In this document: positions 43,633 through 55,725 of the stretch, piece after piece
How the letters are laid out: each line of letters opens with the position of its first letter
Position numbering within the stretch: position 1 is the stretch's first letter
Position numbers and translations under genes: made by a program
Assembly (NCBI GenBank): GCA_025769875.1
Contig: JAGFNK010000005.1
Coordinates: 124,001 to 188,000, forward strand
DNA: 64,000 nucleotides
Origin: Russula earlei
Lineage: Eukaryota > Basidiomycota > Agaricomycetes > Russulales > Russulaceae
Reading direction: 5' to 3'
The notes under the pieces: model-generated
Told to the model about the DNA's origin: nothing
The model's database searches: none
The model's input: only the letters and a program-made list of their open reading frames with translations

Positions 43633-46355
43633 TCAGTTGGGGGGATCGCGCGGATGGTCAGACGCGCGCCGGTTCTGTCGCGATTCATGGCCCTTCGAAT
43701 CTGGGAACGGTACAACAGAATTGCGACGTGTCGGCGTTGAGGATGACTGGCCATGCTCTGTCTGGTACCGCTGCCAGTCTTCCACTTTGAGCATGGACAA
43801 CCGAGCCGAAGATGACCGGGCTACGGGCGTGGTGGGACTCATGCCCAGCTTGTCCGCGCTTCTTGAACGAGAGTGACGGATGGCTGAATCACGCGGCACA
43901 GAAGACTGCTTGTTCGTGTTATTCCTTTCTTGTGTAGTGTCCTCTGAGCGACGGCGACGAGACTCCTTGGCCTGCGCAGCAGCGGCCTTTTCCGCTTGGC
44001 GCTTGGCGACTGCCTGGCGCTCAGCCGTTTTGGAGCGCTCCCACCGGGCCTTCGCAGCTTCCAGTTCGGCCTGCTCCTTCTCCGCATTTGTGAGTGGAGC
44101 CTGCAACTCGTGCAGCTTCTCGCGATGCCGTTCCGTCAGTTCTTCATACGTCACGGTGCGTGGTTGTTGTGCCGGTGGAGGAGTAACCTTCCGCGGGGGT
44201 AAGATCGTTGGGGGCATGTACGAGGTGCTGAGAGGATTAGAAGAAGCGCGGCGGTGACGGGCCTTGGGGGCAACCGCTACCATATCCTGACTTGCTGTGG
44301 ATGTAGGAGTGTCGATCTTGTCCCCTTCAATAAGACTAGTCTCTAAAAGGCTCTCCCTCAGCTGGCGTTGCATAAGGGCATCCTGAACAGCCGCTGGGAC
44401 AGCAACGCGAGGTGTTGGAACGACAAATGGCGTAGAGGTGGTAGGAATTGGTGCGGATACGCCAGAGGGGGGCTGCAAAAGTTTACGGTCACGAAGGTAT
44501 GAGTCCCAGTCGTCGTCACGCAAGGGTGCACTCGTCGGCCGTCCAATGGAATGTCCAACATGAGATCCCAAACTAGGAAGATCCATGGATTGAATTCTAG
44601 CCCGTGGATCAGGTTCTCGGGGGGGACGTGGATGGGATGGGCCTAGGACTGTGCCATTGAGGTCATAGCTAAGCGTTCTGGCACGAGAAGCCAAAGACGG
44701 TTGACGAGAGCTAGACCCAGATGACGGCTGAGGAGTTTCCGCTTTGAGTATTTCAATGGACCGTCTTATGGTCTGGATCTCTTGCAGCAGGTCTTCCCTA
44801 GCCCTGAGGTCCCCGGGTTTAACACTAGGGAGGTTACTTTTTCCCGTATCACCGGAGACGAATGCGCGAGGAACGTCATCCTTTATATCGCTACCGAGGT
44901 CAAGTACTGGAAGGACACCTGGGCTCTGGATATTCTTCATGACGGCACGTTTGAGCTCCTCCTCCGGGGGACCAGCGACAAGGAACTCGGACATGCCAGA
45001 GTGACGCCGTGGACGTGTACCGAAGTTTGAATCACGAAGGAGGGTGGTGCCGGAGAATTCACTGTCCGTGCGACCGTGCTTGCTAAGACTAGGGTGTTCT
45101 CTCTCCCATTCAGCCTTCTCACGTTCGAGGTTGGCAAACCTTTCTGCGGCTTTCGCTTCGTCTTGCCTATCACGGCGCTTCTGCTCTTCTTTGATCTCCC
45201 TGAGTTTCCGCTGCAAGACCTGCAAAACGCGGAGCTGAACAGCGATGCCCATTAGTGAGATAGCACCGATGAGACCGATTTCAATCTGCATGGTCTGCGA
45301 AACGGGAAACTGAATGCCGTGGTCGACATATTTGGGAAACAGCTGCCGGAAGCCGATGTTCCAAACATAAAACTAAGTAACACCATCAGACTTTGCGTGA
45401 TACGAGTGAATGAATAAAAGTCTGACCTCTTTGAGTCCGGCGGTGGAAAAGCAGTCCACACCCAAGATAATGGCACTGGCACCGACTATGGCAGTTGCAA
45501 CCAGAAGAACTTGATAATGAATCTTGGGAATTGTACAGAGAACGAAGCCAATGACGGAGCTTGCTGTACAATGCATCAGACGGAGATGTCGAAGGGATAA
45601 CAGAACTACATACTAATGAACAAGACCCATCTGAGACCGATGGGTCTGATGAGCCCGCCGTCTCGAAAACATTGAACCCACAGGCCAAACGCCAAGCCGC
45701 CCCAGGCACCGATGGCGTATTTCGTCGTTTGCCAAAAGAAGATGGCGAAACCCCCACCGGCGACCCCAGCAACGAAAGACGCCAAGAAGAACATTCCTCG
45801 CAAAGTCTTGCTGGGAGGATTGATTGAATGCAAGATGCCAAATTTGACGATGAGGGAAAAGCAGACAAGGGAGAGTGTGTAAAACCCTATCAAGAAGAAC
45901 GACGACCTAGAGCAGGGGTGATGAGTCGGTTTACATGCGCTGAGAGGATGCACTGACCATCTATTCTTGTGGCCTAGAAAGGCGCTGGGGATACCCGTCA
46001 AAATGAGAACTGAGCCAAGAACGCCAAAGGCGGGATCAATTTTTGTATCTAACACGGTGGCGGAAGCATTGGCACTTGTCGAGGTTGGCGTTGGCGTTGG
46101 CGCGATCGTGAGGGTCACGTTGACAACAGTGGGGAAGACAGTGACTATAGCGAGGGCCTGCGAGCCTGTGCCGCTGACGGTAGTGGAAGTGACGGTGCTT
46201 GTCTCCTTAATAACTGTAACATTGGCAGAGATAGTGGAATTGGCAGCCGCTGGAGAAGTGGACTGTGCCGAGGTCAAGAGTGTGAGGGATGCAGATAGGA
46301 CGAGGAAAAGGACGACACTGAAAGAGGGGACGCGAGCAAGCCAGGGAGGAGGCAT
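43633..46355 (-). CDS. Seven-helix membrane protein with long cytosolic tail (DUF4203/TM7SF3-like)
   Basis: Exons 45958-46355, 45614-45906, 45427-45563 and 43633-45372 give 855 aa. A signal peptide (VVLFLVLSASLTLLTSAQS) precedes a Ser/Thr-rich ectodomain (TVIKETSTVTSTTVSGTG). Then several membrane spans follow, e.g. PAFGVLGSVLILTGIPSAFL, FFLIGFYTLSLVCFSLIV, MFFLASFVAGVAGGGFAIFF and VLLVATAIVGASAIILGVD, and a last span before the charged coiled coil QRKLREIKEEQKRRDRQDEA. The remaining 450 residues are disordered, Ser/Pro/Arg-rich with a second coiled coil near ELTERHREKLHELQ. This is the layout of fungal DUF4203 proteins (recognised from memory). Role unknown. Confidence 0.8.
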
Positions 46356-46681
46356 GATGGTGGAAAGAAGAAGGAGAAACGCCCACCCACGGGAACAGGT
46401 GGGTTGAGGCGAGTAAGGAGGCGTGCGTGTGTTAAATTTCAACTTTAAGTCAAAGTGACTTCTTGCACCTAGTCGTAACGCCCGCGGTTGGCAGTGCGCA
46501 TCACAACGGACGTGAGAGGGTGAGAGGTGGGCTCTGAGACCGCGGATACGGATGAATGCTTAGGAGCGGCGTCGAAGGCATCCCCGTTAGAGTTAGCTGG
46601 TTGAATGATAAGCGACGGCGTTGCCTGACCACCCGAAGCGGGAGGCGCAATTGATGATTTGCTTTTCAATCTTATCGGCAA

Positions 46682-48415
46682 TCAGCCTGAACACAATTTA
46701 ATTGGCGTCCTGCCCATCGACCTGAGCATGCGCAGATATCGACCAGGCTCGTCCCTATCTTCGCTCTTTCCTTCCAGCGCGCTGACGACTCTCCCCTCGC
46801 GACCGAATCTTCCCACGCGACCAGACGCGTGTAAATATGAGTTTGCATCCACCACGCCCCAAACGAAAACGTGTGAGAGATCCGGTAGATCGATTCCCCG
46901 GGTAGACGCCGTGGTTGACACGAATAGTGTGGGTTCCTCTTCTATCGCACCACCACTTCCTCCTATTAAATGCGCCTGGCCCCTGTCAGTGCATAGGAGA
47001 TCCAATCCAAATGCGTTAATGCCAAGCATACGCAAGTCGTACACCGCCCGCTGTACGGGTGCAGATGCCGGCAGGACGAGTAAAGCTACCTTCGGGACGT
47101 CAGTGGCGAATATTGAAGCTATTCCTTCCATGCGAACAGGATGAAAGGGGGATGGTGTCACCGCATACTCTTGAGGCCGAAAGTCACAATTACTCTTATG
47201 TATTGCAACGTCAGATAAGGCCAACTCACCCTCTTTGAGCTGCGCAGCGGTGTCTGGCAGATCACCACCTTGGAAATTTGTCGACGTCTGGACTTTTTGG
47301 CCATGTGCATCTTCCGACGACGACCATTTAGGCTCCACTGCGCCCTCGACATCCCTCACGGTGCCATCCTCTGAGAAGACCAGGCCGCAATGTTGAACCA
47401 GCTCTCCTCCTTGGAAGTCCTCTATGCTTTCGGATGTCCGCGTTTCCCCTGTGCGCATTTCACTGCGAACCTTTACGATCGAGTTGACGCCTTTTCCATA
47501 CCAGCCGTTCTGATAAAGTTGTTGTCGGAGGCCCGTCTGAAGAGTCGCGCTACATATGACAAGCTGAGGATAACCACGCGCAGCGGCAGATCCATCGCTC
47601 TGGTTGCGCTGAGCATAAATCTGGTCAAGTAGGAGCTTCCCCGCACTAGGGTGTCGCCTCATTTTGGCCGCAAGTTTTTTTTTCCTCTCTTTGGAAGCGT
47701 CCGCAGGGATGAAGTCAATGATGTAGTCGACTTCGTCGACAACGACGGTCCTGAGACACGAGAAGTCTATCGCCCGCTCTTCCTTCTGCAAAACATCTAG
47801 AATAGCCTGTGGTGTCCCAATGAGAATGCTTGGAGAGTTTTCTCGAAGTCGAGAGGCCTGTGACGATGGGTCCTCCTGGCCGCGGACTATGACCTGGGTT
47901 GGAGTCGGAAAGCGCGGGTCACCAGTTGCCATCACCATGCGTTCTATCCAGTGCGAAAACTGGTAGGCAAGATCACGGTGGGGGACAAGGAGCAGTGATG
48001 TTGGATGCGATCGCCTGCTGGCCGGGGAGTGGTGTCCAGTATTTGCTGAGCAAAGCTAGAACCAGCCCGAAAGATCTACCATTGTCATTGAGGGTAAAAT
48101 AAGACCAGACGTTCGACGTTCGAATGACAATCCGACGCACTTTCCGCTGCCTGTGTCCCCTTTGATCATGACATCCTTTCCTTGAATAATCGCAGGGATG
48201 AACGTAGCCTGCGCGTCGGTCGCATTTGTGACACTAGGAAACGCAGACTTGACCCCGAGACGGACAGCCCTCGAGAGGTCCAGGCCAGGAAAGGGGAGAG
48301 GAGCATTGGGCTGGCGAGAGGCTTGGTCCGTACGCTTGAGTTGGCTCGCAAAACGAACGTAGCCCGGCCGGAGTGCTTTGAGGGCAAATGGCAATCCATG
48401 ACGAAAATGGCCCAT
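46682..48415 (-). CDS. MRH4: DEAD-box RNA helicase, MRH4-like (mitochondrial)
   Basis: ATP-dependent RNA helicase, probably for mitoribosome large-subunit assembly. Exon 1 48141-48415, exon 2 from 48075 down to 46682. The N-terminus (FALKALRPGYVRFASQLKR) looks like a mitochondrial presequence. Motifs: GDTGSGKSF (I), LLLVPHRDLA (Ia), ILIGTPQAIL (Ib), VVVDEVDYI (II, DEVD in place of DEAD, usual in Mrh4), VICSATLQ (III), STRGIDLP (V), HASGRVGRFGREG (VI). A likely extra in-frame intron runs from GTGAGT to CTCAAG around 47165-47230. At 48024-48027 a G4 run (C4 in the gene) holds one base too many. Removing it gives 556 codons. Same frame stays open for 70 codons after the TGA. Confidence 0.9.
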
Positions 48416-48459
48416 GCGGTCACGGCCGCGAGCGACACCCTTTCTCTCGCGCGCTCGAG

Positions 48460-49859
48460 ATGGCTGCCCCCGCCGTTCAGAACGTCATCGTTGTCGGCGC
48501 AGGTAATATACAACAGTCCGTTTCTCTCTCCTTGGTCGTTTCCTTCTGACGATCCTCGTTCAAAGGCATTATTGGTGTAGCCACTGCCCACCACCTATCA
48601 CGCCTCTCCCCCGCCTTGACCATCCATCTCCTGGACTCCTCGCCCTCGCTCTTCGCGTCCGCCTCCGGTCAAGCCGCGGGATTTCTCGCTCGCGATTGGT
48701 TCCGCCGCGCCACTGCGTCTCTCGGAGCTCTGTCCTTTGACTTGCACCGACAGCTCGCCGAGGAACACGATGGCGCGCGTCGGTGGGGTTACAGCCCAAG
48801 CACGGCGTTCTCGCTCCCCGAAGCTCGCACACCCCCGAACGGAAAGAAGGGCGAAGACTGGCTCCTCGAGGGCCGCAGTCGGAGCACCTCCGCCACCGTC
48901 GCGGACGCCGATCGCGATGGTCCCACCCCGGTGCTTCCTCGGTGGCTCGCGGCGGGAAGAGACGACACCGCTCACTCGCCCGCCGAACCCGTATCTTCGT
49001 GGTCTACCACTGCGCAGGTGTGCGTCGTCGTCGCCGTCGTCGACGCCTCTCTGAATCGTCACGTAATTCCCTACCTCCCTCGCGCCATAGAAACCCGTCG
49101 GAGTTGTGTCAATTCCTGCTCGATCAATGCCGCTCGCGCAACGTCCACGTCCACCATCCCGTCACCGCCACCGGCCTCGTCTCGTCGCCGCCGGGGGACG
49201 CCATCACCGGGCTCTCCGTGCGCTCCCGGGACGGCTCCGAGCGCGTGATGCCCTGCGACGCCCTCGTGCTCACCGCAGGGGTCTGGACCCCGCGCGTGTT
49301 CTCGACGCTCTTCCCAAACGCGACCGTTTCTCTCCCCATCTCGCACCTCTCCGGCCACTCCGTCGTCCTGCGATCGCCGCATTGGAAGGCGACCGAGCCG
49401 CCGGCGCATTCGACGACGACAGGGTGCCACGCTATCTTCACCACCGACAGTGACGCCGACTGCTCGCCAGAGATCTTCAGTCGCCTCGGTGGTGACATCT
49501 ACCTCGCGGGGTTAAACACGATGGCCATCCCTGTGCCCGAGCTCGCATCGGAAGTGCAACCTGAGCCCGCCTCAATCGAGGTGCTAATAAGAATCGCGCG
49601 CAAGTTGCTTGGCGAGGATCAGCTGGTCGTCTTGCGCACGGGATTCTGTCACCGTCCCGTATTCAATGGTGCGGCACCGCTCCTTACAACATTGACACCA
49701 GACCAGACCGGCGTCAATCTACATGGCGGCATATGGGTGAGTGCGGGCCATGGGCCGTGGGGTATTTCACTGAGTCTTGGCACGGGCCTCGTCCTCGCCG
49801 AACTTGTCCTTCGTAAGGACCCTAGCGCAGATGTCTCACGGCTAGGTTTGTGCACCTGA
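48460..49859 (+). CDS. FAD-dependent D-amino-acid-oxidase-family oxidoreductase
   Basis: Exons 48460-48502, 48566-49019 and 49091-49859 give 421 aa with consistent phases. The N-terminus NVIVVGAGIIGVATAHHLSR is the Rossmann FAD-binding GxGxxG. An acidic residue ends the next strand (IHLLDSSPS), followed by ASGQAAGFLARDW. The C-terminal DAO signature is GGIWVSAGHGPWGISLSLG, where the G-H-G-x-W-G block lies at the flavin. An ALVLTAGVWTPRVF stretch fits the second FAD contact. Members include amine, sarcosine and D-amino-acid oxidases and yeast TDA3-like proteins; the substrate is not evident. No peroxisomal SKL end (it ends LGLCT). Its ATG is only 44 bp from the ATG of the divergent helicase gene. 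Confidence 0.88.
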
Positions 49860-50194
49860 AATCTTTTTGCAACGACAGAGAGGATGTAATTAGGACGGGA
49901 TCTATGTACAACTCGACGACTGTAGCCAGTTTCTCTGGTTCGGTGCATGGGAAAGTCAGACATAAGAAAATGTAATACAATAATTATTTAATGGAGGACG
50001 AGGCTTGTTAGAGGGTTTCGTTGCTGTTTGTACGAGCGAGTAAGGGATCGAGGAGGATGGACGAGCAAGGATAAGGCGAAAAGAGCGTCCACATGACATC
50101 TATTTCTTGTCCGCGCGCGAGTAACCTGAGTTTACCCATCGTGCTCATCTTCCTGCCCATCATTGCGTGTTGGATCGCCCATCCTCGCGAGTTC
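49860..50194. other. Convergent intergenic region
   Basis: Spacer between the DAO-like gene (+) and the sugar transporter (-), AT-rich after 49960. No feature seen. Confidence 0.4.
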
Positions 50195-52793
50195 CTATTC
50201 CTCACTGTCTGCAACTCGTTCATACAACGCTCGAGAGTCTATTCCGCCAAACATGCGGTTAAGCCAACGGCGGCTTTCTCGATTCGTATTCTTTCTGAGA
50301 GGGCTAAGAGATTGCTGGCCCCTCCGGGGACTATTGGGGACAAGGGAAGTGACTTCGGATTCATTTTCTTGTGCTTCTTCGCGCTCGTCTGTGAACTGTG
50401 TCAAAATTTTCATTGTGGGAGTAGGAGAGATGACTAACCTTCTCCAAAGACTCTGTCCATCTCTTCTAGTGGCACGCCCTTGGTTTCTGGATAGACTGGT
50501 GAGACGATTTGCCGTTAGCAACCGACATTACAGGTTTTATCTACTCATTAGTAACGCACGGAAATACACTTAAAAAACCCGCTCATGTTAGTCTGACTCT
50601 TCTATTATCCCATGAGAATCGATGCCTACCAAGGATGAAGCTACAAACACAGAAGAAACCATGCATCGGATACAACTTCCAAGTTATTACCTCTTGCAAG
50701 TATGGTGTAACTTCACCAACCAAAAAGTTGAATGCCCAATTCGTCGCAGTTGAGAGGGAGACACCCTTCGCGCGGACGGTGAGGGGAAGGATCTTAAATT
50801 TATCAGGCTTTGTAGGCAAGAAAGGAACGACTTCAAAATTACCTCCGGGGGATACAACCACGGAATTGGACCCCAACTAGACGGAAGAGCATTTCAAGAG
50901 AGTTCCCAGAGCACGGCTAGTGACATACCTATAACCAAAGAACGCGTTGTATATGATGACACATGCTACCACGGCCTTTGGCGTTTGGGGAATATCGATG
51001 TACATGAACCAACCCGTTGCGCCAAGAGCGATGGCCATCTACGGACCCAATTAGATCGAGTGAAGGGTCGCGGAGTGGAACATACAACAACAGCTCCAGA
51101 CATAAGGATGGAGCGTCGGCCCCAATGGTCTACTAAGTACCACCTATGTGACACCCGTCAACTCAGCTTGCTATTGGGTAGCAAGGACTCACGTAGGTAG
51201 AGTGCTTAGCGTGTATATGATGGCATTGATACCCGCCATCAAAATCGCATCACGCCCGAGCCAGCCGGCCGCTGGTAGTAACTACGCGTTATAACCTGTA
51301 GTTTATGTGGCCAGATGTGGGCACACCTTCGAACACTCTCGCTGTCAACCAAACAAGCTGTAAGCTGGAGACTACGGCACGAGCCGATGGCACTCACGAG
51401 CGTAATAGGAAATGACTGCCACCAGCATTAGTTACAGCACAGTAGACTGGCCAGTGCGTCTCACCATTGATCCCATTCTGAAAGCCGTGACTCCATCAGT
51501 AAGCAGTCTCGACCTGAAGCTCGATGCTGGCTCGATACGATGACATACAAGTTGAGCAAATGCCTGAGAACTCATGGCCAGAAGAATTCGTCGCTGGTAT
51601 CTACTCCACATTGCTCTGTACGTTCGGCCCTCCCCGCTTTCACGCTGCAGACAACTCAGTACATGCAGAGAGGCCACTGGAGAGAATACTACTTCAGAGA
51701 TGACTCTCTCCTTAATTTCATGGTATTCTGCTATGGCAACGGGATCTTCAGGATCACCTCCGTGTAAATCCACAATGACCTGCATTCCCTCGTCATCACG
51801 GTCGACATCTATGAGCCATCTGTAGTGGATTGATTCCAGGTATGACGGATCAGCTACCACACTCACCGAGGACTTTCGGGAAGAAACAACGAGCCCGCTG
51901 CAAGAATCGCACCAATGACGCACTGAATAAACAGTGGAATACGCCATGATAGGTCCGAGTCAATAAACGAGCAGAAGTAATCCAACCACTGGGATGGTCA
52001 TTTAACCGACAACTCTAGTACGGGTACATCTTACGCACCACGGACGATGCGTAACCGAAGATATTTCCGGTGAACTCCATACACGCTAACGCACCCCGCT
52101 GGGAAACAGGGCGGGACATGGACGAATTGTCATTTAGGCAAATGGAAGCGACTCACGTGGTTCGGGGGTGATATTTCACTCTGGTATATTGGTACAATTG
52201 TCCTGCGCAGGTGATGCTTAGGGGACAACAGTGCTGGAATAACAAGAACATACGATAAGAGACCGACACCAAGCCCGCTGATGACACGGCCGACGACCAT
52301 GGTGCGGAACCCTGTTGTAAAGGTCTGCACGGCCCCGCCGAGGCCGAAAACGACAGCACCGGCGAACAAAGTGCCTCTCCTGCCAAAGATGTCACCAATT
52401 CGCCCGGCAGCGATGGAAGTTACTTGTAGAATGCATCAGACAACACCGAACAAGGATTTTCGAGAGCCTAATGCGTACCAAATGCGCCGATTTCGAGCAC
52501 TGCGACCATCGTGCCAACTTCTAACGATCCAGGCGAGTTGAAATACTTGCGAAAGTGTGGCCCCGTAATGATCCCTGACATTACACTGACACGGTGTGAG
52601 CTCGGGCCGTTCGAGAGCTCAACGAACGACGCGTTACCCTTGGTCATATCCGAACTGATGGGCGTAAGCGATCGCAAGGTGCAATGAGGGAACAACGCAC
52701 GAGAAACACTCCGAGACTGGCAAAGGCGGATATAGAGTATAGCAGAGGTCGACCGACCAGACGCAGCCGTGAGCCAGAAAGGAGTGCGAGCAT
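50195..52793 (-). CDS. MFS sugar transporter (hexose/quinate type)
   Basis: Twelve-helix plasma-membrane sugar porter with around a dozen exons. Segments in order: LLYSISAFASLGVFLFGYDQG (helix 1), GIITGPHFRKYF, FAGAVVFGLGGAVQTFTTGF, GRVISGLGVGLLS and PIYQSEISPPNH (family signature), then RWLIDVDRDDEGMQVIVDLH and EGRTYRAMWSRYQRRILLAM of the central loop, WYLVDHWGRRSILMSGAV (D-x-x-GRR), GPIPWLYPPE, TVRAKGVSLSTATNWAFNF, and PETKGVPLEEMDRVFGEG. A Ser/Arg-rich cytosolic tail ends at 50195. Start taken at the ATG 52793 (MLALLSGSRLRLVGRPLLY). Exon ends were only partly resolved. Divergent from the small membrane protein at 52953, with a 159-bp shared promoter. Confidence 0.9.
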
Positions 52794-52952
52794 GCTGCAT
52801 GTAAGCCGAGTCGTGGTAGAGAAGAAAGAGCGAAGAGTGACGAACCCAGTTTTGGTTCTCCACAAATGTGCTTGGCGTCGGACGCACACGGTCCGGCGCT
52901 CGACAAGCACCACCGACGACAGCGGCGGCTGCTTTATCCCCGACGATTGGCC

Positions 52953-53260
52953 ATGCCCAACTCTGTTGTCTCTATCGACTCGTACTTTTCATCTGATGAT
53001 TCAGACGATGAAGAGTACCATCTCGCGCAAAAAGAGTGGGAAGAAAGTTTAGAGCAGCTTGCACAAATTGTCTCGGTCGTGCTTCTGCCCTTCTTGGGTA
53101 AGTGGCTCGGCAGGCGTTGGAGCTACTGGGGTGAGTTAGAAAACACCCCCCTCTCTCTCTCCCTATTGGATTCAAGCCCCACCCCTAAGCCTATGCACGC
53201 TACCTCCGCCTCGGTTTGGGGAGATCATTTTTCCTTGGGGAAGGCCACACACCGCCATAA
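52953..53260 (+). CDS. Small conserved fungal membrane protein, 82 aa
   Basis: Exons 52953-53130 and 53190-53260. The protein begins MPNSVVSIDSYFSSDDSDDE, an acidic Ser-rich head. It has one membrane-facing helix (LAQIVSVVLLPFLGKWLGRR) and ends WAYARYLRLGLGRSFFLGEG. The pattern of an acidic head, a PFLGKWLGRRWSYW block and YARYLR is one I recognise as a conserved hypothetical protein of Dikarya. Single-helix insertion in the mitochondrial outer membrane is a guess from the tail-anchor-like layout. The exon 2 acceptor (CCTAAG) was chosen because it alone restores YARYLR. No frame defect. Confidence 0.75.
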
Positions 53261-53302
53261 CACTTGTCCTTAGCAGAGTACGTCCATCCCGTGCGAGTGG
53301 TT

Positions 53303-55575
53303 CTACCTTTTTGCTGTCGCTAATCTTTTTCTAGATTTAGAATATCCCCGTATAACCTCCTCTGCAACGTTTTCCAACCAATCCGTCATCATTAACCCCG
53401 ACTCCTGCATGTCACGTAGCACCTCATGAGCGACGACCCATTCACTCCTTCTCGCCAACCCGTGCAGTATGATGTGCCATGTATCACCGGTCAAGGATGT
53501 TTTCTCCCGGCGCATCTGCCTATAGAATTGAAGCGCTTTCTGGACACCAGCAGGTGACGGATTTTCCAAGCAGGTCTTGAGAAGCACGTTATATGTGACC
53601 TTGTTGAACTTGATGTGGCGCATCTTCATCTTCCGTACTATGAGTTCTGTGCATTCCTGGACAAGCCGATCGTCCCTTCCAACCCAGCCGTGTACTCCAT
53701 TCAGGATCGCGGTGTAAGTTACAACGTTGGGAGCTATCGCGCGGTCACCCGATTCTTCCATGGTCCTAAGGAGGTCGAGAGCAGCCTCCAGAGCCTTCTT
53801 GTCCTTCTCCTGCAATAGCGAGGTCATAATGGCCGTATATGTAGCAACATTGGGCTTTATCTTGTGCTGATCCATGACTACAAACGTCTGCTGAATTGCC
53901 TCGCCACGGTCAAGGATCCGCAGAAGCGTGCAGAGAAGTATTGAGAACGTGGCAACGTCACCAGGCACACCATGAGAGGTCATTTTCTTGAACATCGATG
54001 ACAGTGACCTCATATCGTAATTGCTGTGGTAATAAGTTAGGAATAAGTTGAAGGTATGGGTGGTGGGATTAGGACCACCAGCAAGCATCGCTTCCAGGAG
54101 GTCAATCGCATCCGGCTCTTGGGAATTGTTAAGGTGGGCACTGATCATGGTGTTGAATACAGATATTTGATGCGGGCCTGACAGGGGGGGGGAGGCCGTT
54201 CTGAATTCATTGAAGAGCTTCGTGGCATCCTTCCATTGCCGCTGCATTCGCCATTACTTGAATGATCGCATGATATGCAGAGGTGTCAGGGGAGACACAC
54301 GCTTCCTTCATTGATCGCCAAAGGGCGAGAGCAAAACTTGGGCCCTTCAAATTGCCCACTCCTTTGATGAGAACTGCCCAAACGCCAGGTCCTGGCTTAT
54401 GACCATATTTGACCATATCGTCCCATGCTGATTCCGCCAAGTCGAGCCGTTGGACGTTCAGAAAGGCGGCAATGAACGCCATCCAGGTACGTTCTTGGAT
54501 GGTCACGGGTCGGTTAACAGCGGGAGGTTGGGAATCCACGATAGCCCACGGATATTTTTCCGATAGACCCTCGACTACGGTTGTGTAAAGGGTCTGCAAA
54601 GATCGCGGGGCGGGTGTGCTGACCAAATTGTCGAGATGTTTGTGGAAAAGGGATGGACGAGAGAGAAAGCGAGCTGCGCCGGCATGCCTAAGAAACGTTG
54701 ACACTTTTTTTCGAAACGGGAGGGCGGGAGCGAAAGAATCCAGAAAAGCATTAGCCGCATGATAAAAGGGGAGGTTCCATCTGTGTCGCATCCCGAACTG
54801 AATTGCGGAAGGGAAGTCATTTTGGATAACAAGGGCCATGATCGCAAAAAGGCTCAATTCCTTGTCGAAAGGAGAGCCGGAAACGTGGATAGTAGGTATT
54901 GCTGATAGCTCCTCCTCCATTCCCTCGTTGCTGAACGAGCTGTCGTCTTCAAACACATTCCTGGTGCTCCGTTTGGGACAGAAACCGATCGTAAAGTCGC
55001 AGAACGCCCTCCGAGTCGTTAATGATGACAAGCGAAGTGAAACATGCTCTGAGAGCCGAAGTGGATAGCTTGTTCGAAAGAGCAAGAGCAAGTTCCTCGA
55101 TCGGCGCTCTGAGGGGCTCACTCCATGTAGAGCCAGGTTCTACTGGACACAGATTGACAACCAATCGAGAACAAGTCTCGAGGTCAGACGGTCCCAACAA
55201 ATGTAGGAGGTTGTCTTTCTCAAGACTGCGCCAGAGACTGAGCACGGCTGAGGCATCACGCTGAGCTATGCTGGACCGAAATGAAAGAAGTTGATTCGGG
55301 ACGTAGTTGGGAGAACCGGACGATTGGGATGAAATCGGGTCGTTGGTAAGTAGGAGACTCGCGAGCTCGTGTGTAAGGTGCGACGAATCTCGAACACATT
55401 CTTCGAGACGAAAGCCAGTCCAGTCCTTCTTGTGCTCTTTGCCAGAGAAAGAGACGGGCTGGGAGGATTTCGCGGCGACGTCAGACAAGGGGCGGACACG
55501 CCTGTTCGGTGACCGGGCGGCGCGTCGCGAGCCAGGGACGAGTTTCGCTGCTTTGAAGGCATTCCGTGCCAACAT
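53303..55575 (-). CDS. Pentatricopeptide-repeat protein, probably mitochondrial
   Basis: Large PPR protein; such proteins bind organellar RNA. The N-terminus MLARNAFKAAKLVPGSRRAA is arginine-rich, as in mitochondrial presequences (an in-frame ATG at 55593 is also possible). PPR-like helices include TWMAFIAAFLNVQRLDLAES, GVWAVLIKGVGNLKGPSFAL, VFNTMISAHLNNSQEPDAID, THTFNLFLTYYHSNYDMRSL, ATFSILLCTLLRILDRGEAI, VATYTAIMTSLLQEKDKKAL and NKVTYNVLLKTCLENPSPAG. The reading frame shifts twice, near 54957 and 54240. Removing one base at each joins all three open segments into about 750 codons. Alternatively the last segment is a separate gene. No intron is evident. Divergent from PPIL2 (150-bp gap). Confidence 0.8.
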
Positions 55576-55725
55576 TCTGGGACATTGAATCATCTTTGTT
55601 AGCGTAGAAAAGGAAAGATAAGTGTTGTGTTCACTCACCAGTACGAGTGGAAATGAAGCCTGCCGGGCCGGCGCTGAGCGTGGTTTCCCTTCCCTGGGAA
55701 GAGGCCTTCAACCGCACTTTTCCTC

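Noticed and set aside
48598..49062. Minus-strand ORF opposite the DAO-like gene
   Set aside because: Shadow of a GC-rich coding region; the plus-strand frame has the FAD motifs and splice sites.
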